9,019 nt of DNA, taken from the NCBI GenBank assembly GCA_041740995.1, contig JBGSKY010000172.1, positions 1-9,019 on the forward strand. Reading direction: 5' to 3'. The notes below the pieces were generated by a model that was given only the letters and a program-made list of their open reading frames with translations, ran no database searches and was not told the origin of the DNA. The position numbers and the translations under genes are program-made. Below are positions 1-6,377 of this stretch, in pieces; position 1 is the first letter of the stretch, and every line of letters begins with the position of its first letter. This DNA comes from JBGSKY01 sp041740995. GTDB lineage: Bacteria > Planctomycetota > Planctomycetia > Pirellulales > Pirellulaceae.

Positions 1-711
1 GTCTACTGGAACGCCGCGGTCCTTAAGTTCAGTCAGCAGCTTGATGATCTTTGCTCGTTTGCCAGGAATGTGACAATTGTAATCGTTGTAAATCAACAAA
101 GAGTTAGGGGCATGTTTACGAGCGGTCCGGAACGCTATTTCAATATAGTCAATGCCTGTTGTTTTCGAGAAAATCGAATCTCGCAAGTATCCTTGATCTC
201 CGTCTGATAACGCTTCGTTCACCACGTCCCACATTGTGGCTGAGCTGCCATAGCGATTGACGACCGTTGCAACATGCGTCTCGATTCGCGAAAGCAACTT
301 TTCTCGCGAGACCGGTTTTCCGTCGCCCTCGACTTTCATCCATTCACTGGTTTGATCGTCATTTGCCCAAACCAAACAGTGACCAACGATTTCTAGATCA
401 TTTTGCTTAGCTAAAGCCACGAAGCTATCACTGGCGGCGAAGTTCCATTGGTCCTCTGCCGGGTGAATCGCCTGCGGCTTCATGCAGTTTTCGGGTGTCA
501 AAATTTGAAAGTGCTTATTGATCAGCTCGGCACATGCAGGATCGGAAAGCACCTGTTCACTTACCCCAACGCCAATTTTAAAACGCTCAGCGACAACTGC
601 CTTGAGCGTGACTGCTTTTTCAGATTTTTCGGAGTCCTGTGCAATCGAAAAGCTTCCAGGAAGAATCACGAAAAGAATAGCCAAAACGAGAAACGTCTTC
701 GGATTACGCAT
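1..711 (-). CDS. Secreted GH10 family glycoside hydrolase (endo-1,4-beta-xylanase type), 3' end outside window
   Basis: Reading the minus strand from the ATG at 711 gives 237 uninterrupted codons up to the left edge, so the gene is cut by the window. Residues 1-24 form a signal peptide (positive MRNPK, hydrophobic FLVLAILFVIL, cleavage near SIA/QD), implying export. From about residue 40 the protein follows the GH10 (TIM barrel) pattern: FKIGVGV (44-50), TPENCMKP (72-79, family TPENEMKW), GHCLVW (110-115), WDVVNEAL (161-168) with E166 as the expected general acid/base, and YNDYN (208-212). The second catalytic glutamate lies past the edge. GH10 enzymes cleave xylan backbones by a retaining mechanism. 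One oddity is that the His after GHxLVW in characterised xylanases is Ala here (A116), so xylan may not be the substrate. No in-frame ATG lies between 711 and an upstream TAG near 869-871. The ribosome binding site is weak. The gene lies 549 bases downstream of the DUF1501 gene and is probably a separate transcription unit. Confidence 0.9.
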   Translation of the reverse strand, partial: MRNPKTFLVLAILFVILPGSFSIAQDSEKSEKAVTLKAVVAERFKIGVGVSEQVLSDPACAELINKHFQILTPENCMKPQAIHPAEDQWNFAASDSFVALAKQNDLEIVGHCLVWANDDQTSEWMKVEGDGKPVSREKLLSRIETHVATVVNRYGSSATMWDVVNEALSDGDQGYLRDSIFSKTTGIDYIEIAFRTARKHAPNSLLIYNDYNCHIPGKRAKIIKLLTELKDRGVPVD

Positions 712-860
712 TACTTTTTCTTGCCCGCCAATGGTTAATCGCAGCTCGTGTTGAGTTGCTTCGAGTGATTCGTTGTGCTGCTGAAAGTTCGTACGGCAAA
801 CTTCATCGATAAGTGTAGTCGATGATATTGGCAGATCGTAGTCCCAATGGCTTAGGACTT

Positions 861-873
861 CCTACGGCGTAGG
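861..873. repeat. 13-base near-perfect palindrome
   Basis: CCTACG, a single G, then CGTAGG forms a perfect dyad around one central base. It could fold as a 5-bp hairpin with a 3-base loop or act as a protein-binding site. It lies about 150 bases upstream of the GH10 start codon. Function unknown. Confidence 0.5.
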
Positions 874-890
874 CGATGTGATCTCGGAAA

Positions 891-925
891 CCGATTTTAA
901 AGCCACGAATCGGGTGGTTCCGATT
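891..925. repeat. Alternating CCGATT / AATCGG / CCGATT arms (two mutually exclusive hairpins)
   Basis: CCGATT at 891-896, AATCGG at 908-913 and CCGATT at 920-925. The middle arm can pair with either outer arm, with loops of 11 or 6 bases. The layout resembles an antiterminator/terminator switch in shape only: no T-run follows on the minus strand and the stems are just 6 bp. Confidence 0.4.
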
Positions 926-970
926 TGCCCTAGTGCTTCAACTACATTTAAAGTAACGGTAATTCGTAGC

Positions 971-988
971 CGAAGTCACGAGACGTCG
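971..988. repeat. Imperfect hairpin CGAAGTC-ACGA-GACGTCG
   Basis: Arms 971-977 and 982-988 pair at six of seven positions around the tetraloop ACGA. From memory, more perfect versions of this CCGAAGTC...GACTTCGG type hairpin recur in intergenic DNA of Rhodopirellula relatives, so this may be a decayed copy of a dispersed small repeat. That link is recall, not something the window shows. Confidence 0.4.
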
Positions 989-1008
989 CAGTTTTTTCGT
1001 CGGGCGAT

Positions 1009-1028
1009 CCGATATCTGGCGAGATCGG
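1009..1028. repeat. Imperfect hairpin with TGGC loop
   Basis: CCGATATC (1009-1016) and GAGATCGG (1021-1028) pair at seven of eight positions (one A-G mismatch) around the loop TGGC. No T-run follows on either strand, so it is not an evident intrinsic terminator. Confidence 0.4.
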
Positions 1029-1150
1029 CCACCCTGAAATTGTGACGTTGCAGACTAATAAATTCGTAAATTCGCTGTTCAAGCAAACCAAGACAGGCGA
1101 AAATTCCGAAAGTTCAGTGGCAAACCAGAAACCAAATCAAAGTTTCGTCT

Positions 1151-1187
1151 GACTATTCGTCTTACTGCATGACGAGAGTCAATAGTC
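1151..1187 (-). repeat. Bulged 11-bp stem-loop downstream of the DUF1501 gene
   Basis: GACTATT (1151-1157) pairs with AATAGTC (1181-1187), and the adjoining CGTC (1158-1161) pairs with GACG (1171-1174) around the 9-base loop 1162-1170, leaving a 6-base bulge (1175-1180). It lies about 75-110 bases past the DUF1501 stop codon on the transcribed strand. It is the best candidate for a structure at the operon's 3' end, although it has no following U-run and so would not be a canonical rho-independent terminator. Confidence 0.4.
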
Positions 1188-1197
1188 GACAGTCAAT
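1177..1197. repeat. Three heptamers in tandem, AGTCAAT / AGTCGAC / AGTCAAT
   Basis: Seven-base units at 1177-1183, 1184-1190 and 1191-1197. The outer two are identical and the middle one shares its first four bases. The array overlaps the right arm of the bulged stem-loop. It may be a small tandem duplication or a helical-phase binding array. Function unknown. Confidence 0.45.
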
Positions 1198-1260
1198 CGT
1201 TGAAGCATGCGAGCTGTCGCTGGTATTCTAGGGTTGCTCGTAATTAAATGCCGGCGCTCG

Positions 1261-2562
1261 CTATGGAAAAAGACTTACAATTGGTGTTCCGTTATCCGTG
1301 ATCGGAACCGGACGGTCGCCGTCGTAGAGGTTTTTGGCATAATCGACTCCCACGGCCACGCAAATCGTTGCGAAGAAATCGGGAACGGTTACTGGATCGC
1401 TAACGATCGATTTGGCGAGGTCGTCGGTCTGTCCATAGGCCCCGCAATGCGCCATACCTCCTCCGGCGAGCACGCAGGTGAATGCTCTGCCTTGGTGACC
1501 ACGTCCACCGCCGCTATCAAACTCCGGCGGTCGACCGAATTCGGTTGTGATGACGATGAGCGTCTTGTCCAGCATTCGCTTTTGTTCAAGATCGATTATC
1601 AAGCTCGATACCGCCGTATCGAGTTCTTGAATTAACGCGTGTTGTTGGACGATTCCTTCGTTGTGGACGTCCCAGCCGGAACCATTGAGGAAATTTAAAT
1701 TATGCGACACTTCCACAAACCGCACACCGCGCTCCACTAACCGACGACTCAGCAAACAGCGCTGCCCAAACTCGCCACCATATCGATTTCGCAAATCTGT
1801 CGGCTCGCGATTTAAATCAAACACTGGATTGAACGACGGGCCACTCAACTTCAAACTTAACGCGATGGCATCGTCGTAGTCACGCAGTTTCGCGTCGGTT
1901 GCCGCATTCGCATCGGCTTGAATGTTTGCCAAAAATCGTTCGCGACGCGTTTGACGTTCGGGCGTCACGTCTGCCGGACGAGACAATCCGGCAGGGCCTT
2001 GACTGGTGTCCGTCAAATACAAGTAGCCGCTACTCGCGCCGAGAAACCCGGGACCGCGCGTGACGTTCGGGTATCCGATCAGCACATAAGCGGGCACGCC
2101 TTCGGCCGCCGCTCCGAGCTGATTGGAGATCAACGAACCGATCGACGGATACGCAACCGTGCCCGAGACAGCTCGCCCGGTGTGCATTCGGTTCGTCGCC
2201 GCCGCGTGCTCATCGATCACTTCGTGATGCACACTGCGAACAGCCGTTACACGATCCATCAGCGGTGCCAAGTGCTTGAGGTGTTCACAAACCTGCACCC
2301 CATCGACGGCCGTATCGATCGCATCGTAATAAGACCCAGCCGTCTTCGCTTTCGGGTCACCTTTGCGTTTGGGGTCAAAGGTATCAATTTGTCCCATCCC
2401 GCCACCCAGCCAGATCGATATCACATGTTCGGCTTTGCCACGTATCGGCTTGAATGAATCAGTTGCTTTTGCATCGCGCGAAAACAAAAGTCCGCCAGCA
2501 ATACCGCTCATCGCAGCTAGTGTTTCCCGCCGATTCCATCGCAATTGCAGTAACTTACTCAT
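1261..2562 (-). CDS. DUF1501 family exported protein (alkaline phosphatase/sulfatase-like fold)
   Basis: A 433-residue protein ending in TAG. I chose ATG at 2562 over the in-frame TTG at 2568, because a weak GAAAG (2575-2571) lies 8 bases before it. The N-terminus holds RWNRRETLAAMSGIAGG, a twin-arginine leader of the short kind common in this family, which predicts export of a folded protein by Tat; possible cleavage follows DAKA (30-33). Family motifs seen are WLGGGMGQIDTFDPK (51-65), HHEVIDEHAAATNRMHTGR (112-130), GWDVHNEG (296-303), TTEFGR (339-344) and GGRGHQG (352-358). DUF1501 proteins are thought to share the metal-binding alkaline phosphatase/sulfatase core, and the Asp/His residues in these motifs are the likely ligands, but their reaction is unknown. 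In planctomycetes the gene habitually follows a DUF1549/DUF1553 cytochrome gene, as here. The usual EFGRTP reads EFGRPP in this copy. It is the last gene of the operon, 107 bases after its neighbour. Confidence 0.93.
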   Translation of the reverse strand: MSKLLQLRWNRRETLAAMSGIAGGLLFSRDAKATDSFKPIRGKAEHVISIWLGGGMGQIDTFDPKRKGDPKAKTAGSYYDAIDTAVDGVQVCEHLKHLAPLMDRVTAVRSVHHEVIDEHAAATNRMHTGRAVSGTVAYPSIGSLISNQLGAAAEGVPAYVLIGYPNVTRGPGFLGASSGYLYLTDTSQGPAGLSRPADVTPERQTRRERFLANIQADANAATDAKLRDYDDAIALSLKLSGPSFNPVFDLNREPTDLRNRYGGEFGQRCLLSRRLVERGVRFVEVSHNLNFLNGSGWDVHNEGIVQQHALIQELDTAVSSLIIDLEQKRMLDKTLIVITTEFGRPPEFDSGGGRGHQGRAFTCVLAGGGMAHCGAYGQTDDLAKSIVSDPVTVPDFFATICVAVGVDYAKNLYDGDRPVPITDNGTPIVSLFP

Positions 2563-2595
2563 AATCAAAACTTTCAGGTTCTAAACATTCTTACT

Positions 2596-2654
2596 CCTAA
2601 TTTTCCTACCTCTTCTTTCCTCGCAGTTTAGACACAATAGGTAGGAAGATTAGG
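2596..2654 (-). repeat. Long interrupted inverted repeat between cytochrome/DUF1553 and DUF1501 genes
   Basis: Arm 2596-2611 (CCTAATTTTCCTACCT) and arm 2639-2654 (AGGTAGGAAGATTAGG) match at 15 of 16 positions around a 27-base centre. In the minus-strand mRNA the one exception is a C-A mismatch. The structure begins 15 bases after the upstream stop codon and ends 33 bases before the DUF1501 ATG. No U-run follows, so an intrinsic terminator is unlikely. It could be an mRNA processing or stabilising hairpin that sets the ratio of the two proteins, a protein-binding dyad, or the footprint of a small element. Confidence 0.75.
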
Positions 2655-2669
2655 GTTATAAAAATGGAA

Positions 2670-5600
2670 TTACGGAATCCAAACAAACTCTCGATGGTTA
2701 ATCAAGCTCCAAACAAGATCTTCGTAAATCGTTCGCCAAGTTGGATCCAATCGTGGATCAACAGGTGGACCCAATGAGACTCGGCGTTCGATTTCCTGTT
2801 GGATCACATTGGTCTCCGGTTGCAAATGATTGAACCAAGTTACCAGTGGCAATTGCGGAAGCGACCGAGGTAGTTCGACTTGATCTTGGGCGACCCGTCG
2901 TGTCTCAAATCCTTCTGACAATGCGTTTGCGAACGCGTTCCGTTCTTGCTCACTCGGACGCCGAGACAACACACGCAAGAACCATTCATCGACAAGCGAC
3001 TCAGGCGACTTCGCATCGAACGCAAGTTGCGATAACTCGCTCTCCAACGTTGCACGAGTCAGCGTTATCGACAGTGTGCCGTTAGAGAGGACGCCCGGTT
3101 GCAGTACGTTCGCCTCGGTTTCGCGAACGCTGACCGGCTTTTGCCGATTGCCATTCCAACCAAAAGCCTCGAGCACATCCACGACCGCTCGAGCTTTGGG
3201 CAAGGAAAGACTGGGACGATCACGCTCGTTATTCAGCCCCGCAAACATCCAAGCCCGCGTCGGGCTACCCAGTGTTTGACGTGCTGCCAAAGGTCGCCGT
3301 CCATCGTGAACAAAAGTGAGTTCTTCGACATCCATCTGATTTCCGGTCGCGGCGAAAAGCGAATCAACGATCTGCTCGGCGGATAAACGCCGACGATCCG
3401 GTGCGTTAAAAAAACGCTGCTCGGCGGAAGCCATCAAATTGTGACCGCGAGCCTCCCGAGCATACAAATCTGATGTCATGATCAAGCGTTGAACATGACG
3501 TAAGTCGTAGTCATTAGTAATGAATTCATGCGACAGCCAATCGAGCAATTCGGGATGACTTGGCAAGCGACCTTCCCAATCGTCAACCGGTTCAACCAAG
3601 CCAGCGCCGAACAATTGCTTCCAAACACGATTGACAATGACCTGACCAAAACGTCGATTCTTGGGGGAGGTCAGCAACGCCGCAAGTCGCTCGCGAGTAT
3701 CATCGGCGTTGGTCAGCAAGTGATCGAGTTCAGCGTTGTCGTCGATTCCGATCAAATCCGCAAAAGGCCAGACCGGAGTGACCGGTTCATCGGGCTTGAG
3801 CGTAACTTTGATCAGCGACTCGCGACCCTTCTTCTCAAAGAACGCTTGCGGCACGCGGCTCGTCGCAGGCACCTTTACGGACTTGCGATCGAGCATTGCC
3901 GATAGAGAGTACAGGTCCCGTTGTGTGGTGCTGTGGTAGGGCGAATCGTGGCAGCGAGCGCATTGCAATTCGACTCCCAAGAACGCAGCCGCCAAGATAT
4001 GAGACTTCGCGGCCAGCGGCGCGTCACTTTCGCCGGCAATCGCAAACGCGGCGCTGCCGCCCGTCGCCTCGCTGCCGCGCATCATGATCAACTCGGTCAC
4101 CAAGCGATCCATCGCCTTGCGATCGACAAGAGAATCATACAAGAACCACCGGAATGGCCCGGTGCTGCCCATAGAAGAGTTCAACAGCGTTGGATTCTCG
4201 GCCAGGACATCCTGCCAATAGCTGATCCAATGCTCGGCAACGCGGTCATCGTCCAGCAACCGATCAATGAGTTCCGTCCGTTTGCTTGGCGACCCGTCGT
4301 TTAAAAATGACTTCACTTCTTCAGCAGTTGGCGGCACGCCCACGGTATCCAGATAAACCCGTCGTACGAACGCTTCGTCGCCAATCAACGGTGCGATCGC
4401 GACTTTTTCAGCCGGAATCGGAGGCGCGGGCCAAGCCGCTCCGTCGCGAATCCAAGTTTCGAGAGTCGCGATCTGTTCTTCGCTCAGCCCGGCTTCCGTC
4501 GGTGGCATCGCGCCGCTGCGAATTTGAGAAATCAGCTCGCTGGACTCAGGATCGCCAGGCACGACCGCCGGCACTTCGGATTCACCGGCACGCAACGCCG
4601 AATCGCGTGAATCAAGCTTCAGTCCGCCTTTCTCTTTCTCGCCATGGCAACGAAAGCATTGATCGCGCAGGATGGGAAGCACCTGTTCATGAAAAGATTT
4701 TGACGCTGCCGGGTCCGCTGTCGACGCAGCCTTCAACGCACGGTCGATCTTGCGGCGAATGAACGAATCAATGGGATGCGACGTCAAAATGCCGCCTGAT
4801 TCAATCGCAAGAGTGGCTTGGCCCTCGGCTGCCCACTGACGCGCCAACTGATGACGCATCTCCCAGTACGAATCTTGGTTCGAGGCGGCGTGATGCCTTG
4901 TATCACTGTCCAGTCTTGCAAGGTTGGCTTCGATGTCTAAGAGTGCGGATTCGACAGCCGCATCGGTCAGCGGCAGTGGTTTAGTGTGAGAAGCCTGGAG
5001 CACTTCGAAGGAGCAACCGTCGTCCGTCTGGATCGCGACGCAGACTTCGCCCGTTTCATTGCGTTGACCGTTGCCACCAACGATAAGCTCCAGCACAACT
5101 CGCGAGATCGTTTTCACGTTCGCTTGCCCCAAGACCTCTTGCTGGTGATATCCGTGCGCGCGAAGTCCCGGCATCGGTGGAACGGCAACCGGTGTGACAG
5201 GTTGCTCACCATCAGGCGACTTGACCGTGACCGATTTTGTATCGGCCACCAAAACACCGTCGACCCACAGTCGTCCTAGTCCTCGTGCTCGCATCATGAA
5301 ACGATGCTGCCCGGGCGTCAGCGTCACGTCGGCGGCCATCCGCAGCAACAGAGGTCCTTTCCAGTCATCACGAATTCCCCAATCGTCGTAACGTTGTGGT
5401 ATGCGTGGCAGCAGAAACGATTTACCGAGCCAACGTGGACCTTCAACAAGCCGGTCTTCACCGTCCATCGGCCATTGGTCACTCGACGGAACTCTATCGG
5501 CAAGTGTTACCAGTATTTGATGATCTGGAATCTTTCCCAAATTAGGCATCACGGACTTCTGCGGTGCGATATCAGCGACATTGTCGACGCGTCTGAACCG

Positions 5601-6377
5601 CGATGCGACAATATCATCGTTCAGTAAGTCACGATGGACCGCAACAGCGTCCAACGAACCCATGAAGCTGTTACTTGGTGTTTGCGATCCGATCCAAACG
5701 TCATCATTGTCAACGATCGGCGGCTCGGTTGTCGCGCCGCCCATGTCCCAGTTACCCTGCGTTGGGTTGCCGTCGATCCAACCCCGAATCGACTCGGGTT
5801 CACCAAAACGATAGGCCACTGCAACATGATGCCACTGTCCATTCAAATCCATATTGGCGTGAGAAATCCAGCGGTGCCAATGCTGATCTCCGGCCCCGTA
5901 CTTCGTCGCGAACAGAAAGCTGATTCTTGCACCATCGCTACTGGGTGCCAAACGCAACGCCCAGTTTTGATTATCGGGAGTCATGTGTGGGTTCTTGGTT
6001 CGACCCTTACCGATGATATAGACCGGCGAACTGGACTTGCTGGGCGAATCCGGTTTCACCCACGCTTCCAACGTGATGGCATCCCCGTTTGTAAAATCAA
6101 ATTTACTTTCGGCACCTGGATCGGCGATCGCCAGATATGCCCCGCCGCGATCGAAACGGATGGCGGTGTTGTTGCTTTCGAAATCGGGAAACTCGGGCGC
6201 TCGCGGGCCAGCTTGATCACGAAGCACCGCACCATGAGCGGCAAAAGCGGTGGTTGCTTCGGTGCCGAAATCCCATCGCATCGGATCCGATGGCTCCACG
6301 GCTCGGGCGGCCGAACTGCATGCCGAGATTAAGACGACGATGGCGACGCAACGACGTCGGAAACTAAACCTTTTCAT
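2670..6377 (-). CDS. Exported multidomain protein: LamG, PA14-like, planctomycete cytochrome C, DUF1549, DUF1553
   Basis: A 1235-residue protein. The ATG at 6377 overlaps the upstream gene by ATGA and has AGGTG (6387-6383) five bases before it. Residues 1-26 are a signal peptide (basic MKRFSFRRR, hydrophobic VAIVVLISA, cleavage near ARA). Domains in order are a LamG/concanavalin-like lectin fold (about 35-260; ITLEAWVKP, QWHHVAVAY, DVWIGSQ, FMGSLDAVAVHRD), a PA14-like beta region (about 320-460; GQHRFMMRARGLGRLWVDG), a short helical linker, planctomycete cytochrome C (about 563-650) with the haem motif CFRCH (C574, C577, H578) and candidate Met ligand M624 in GAMPP, DUF1549 (about 665-850) carrying a second CARCH (C806, C809, H810), and DUF1553 (about 885 to the end, closing with the typical HREFVWIP). 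LamG and PA14 modules commonly bind carbohydrate. The cytochrome implies electron transfer outside the cytoplasm. DUF1549 and DUF1553 have no established reaction. Pairing with DUF1501 suggests the two exported proteins act together. The domain calls are secure; the combined role, perhaps oxidative attack on glycans, is inference. Confidence 0.95.
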   Translation of the reverse strand: MKRFSFRRRCVAIVVLISACSSAARAVEPSDPMRWDFGTEATTAFAAHGAVLRDQAGPRAPEFPDFESNNTAIRFDRGGAYLAIADPGAESKFDFTNGDAITLEAWVKPDSPSKSSSPVYIIGKGRTKNPHMTPDNQNWALRLAPSSDGARISFLFATKYGAGDQHWHRWISHANMDLNGQWHHVAVAYRFGEPESIRGWIDGNPTQGNWDMGGATTEPPIVDNDDVWIGSQTPSNSFMGSLDAVAVHRDLLNDDIVASRFRRVDNVADIAPQKSVMPNLGKIPDHQILVTLADRVPSSDQWPMDGEDRLVEGPRWLGKSFLLPRIPQRYDDWGIRDDWKGPLLLRMAADVTLTPGQHRFMMRARGLGRLWVDGVLVADTKSVTVKSPDGEQPVTPVAVPPMPGLRAHGYHQQEVLGQANVKTISRVVLELIVGGNGQRNETGEVCVAIQTDDGCSFEVLQASHTKPLPLTDAAVESALLDIEANLARLDSDTRHHAASNQDSYWEMRHQLARQWAAEGQATLAIESGGILTSHPIDSFIRRKIDRALKAASTADPAASKSFHEQVLPILRDQCFRCHGEKEKGGLKLDSRDSALRAGESEVPAVVPGDPESSELISQIRSGAMPPTEAGLSEEQIATLETWIRDGAAWPAPPIPAEKVAIAPLIGDEAFVRRVYLDTVGVPPTAEEVKSFLNDGSPSKRTELIDRLLDDDRVAEHWISYWQDVLAENPTLLNSSMGSTGPFRWFLYDSLVDRKAMDRLVTELIMMRGSEATGGSAAFAIAGESDAPLAAKSHILAAAFLGVELQCARCHDSPYHSTTQRDLYSLSAMLDRKSVKVPATSRVPQAFFEKKGRESLIKVTLKPDEPVTPVWPFADLIGIDDNAELDHLLTNADDTRERLAALLTSPKNRRFGQVIVNRVWKQLFGAGLVEPVDDWEGRLPSHPELLDWLSHEFITNDYDLRHVQRLIMTSDLYAREARGHNLMASAEQRFFNAPDRRRLSAEQIVDSLFAATGNQMDVEELTFVHDGRRPLAARQTLGSPTRAWMFAGLNNERDRPSLSLPKARAVVDVLEAFGWNGNRQKPVSVRETEANVLQPGVLSNGTLSITLTRATLESELSQLAFDAKSPESLVDEWFLRVLSRRPSEQERNAFANALSEGFETRRVAQDQVELPRSLPQLPLVTWFNHLQPETNVIQQEIERRVSLGPPVDPRLDPTWRTIYEDLVWSLINHREFVWIP

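Larger units (their letters stand above)
712..1260. other. Non-coding stretch between DUF1501 and GH10 genes
   Basis: No convincing gene is visible on either strand over these 549 bases. The stretch is richer in A and T than the flanking genes and carries several short inverted repeats (about 861-873, 891-925, 971-988, 1009-1028 and 1151-1187), listed separately. It must hold the 3' end of the sigma-to-DUF1501 transcript and probably the GH10 promoter, but I see neither a stem followed by a T-run on the minus strand nor a clear promoter. Confidence 0.7.

Noticed and set aside
448..754. Two overlapping plus-strand frames of 96 and 78 codons
   Set aside because: They lie opposite the GH10 signal peptide and N-terminal barrel, whose motifs clearly make the minus strand the coding one.
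712..1260. CRISPR array, tRNA or riboswitch in the non-coding stretch
   Set aside because: No regularly spaced direct repeats of CRISPR length, no cloverleaf with a T-loop, and no known riboswitch core could be seen; only short hairpins.
1918..2457. Plus-strand open frame of 179 codons
   Set aside because: Antisense to the conserved DUF1501 core; Arg-rich and motif-free, as expected for a shadow frame.
2596..2654. Rho-independent terminator between the last two operon genes
   Set aside because: The stem is strong but is not followed by a U-run on the minus strand, and the centre is 27 bases, too long for a canonical terminator.
4286..4762. Plus-strand open frame of 158 codons across the cytochrome region
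   Set aside because: Antisense to the CFRCH and DUF1549 coding region; Arg/Ser-rich with no ribosome binding site that stands out.
5634..6332. Plus-strand open frame of 232 codons
   Set aside because: It is exactly antisense to the LamG coding region, has no recognisable domain, and its composition reflects the complementary codons of a well-supported gene.
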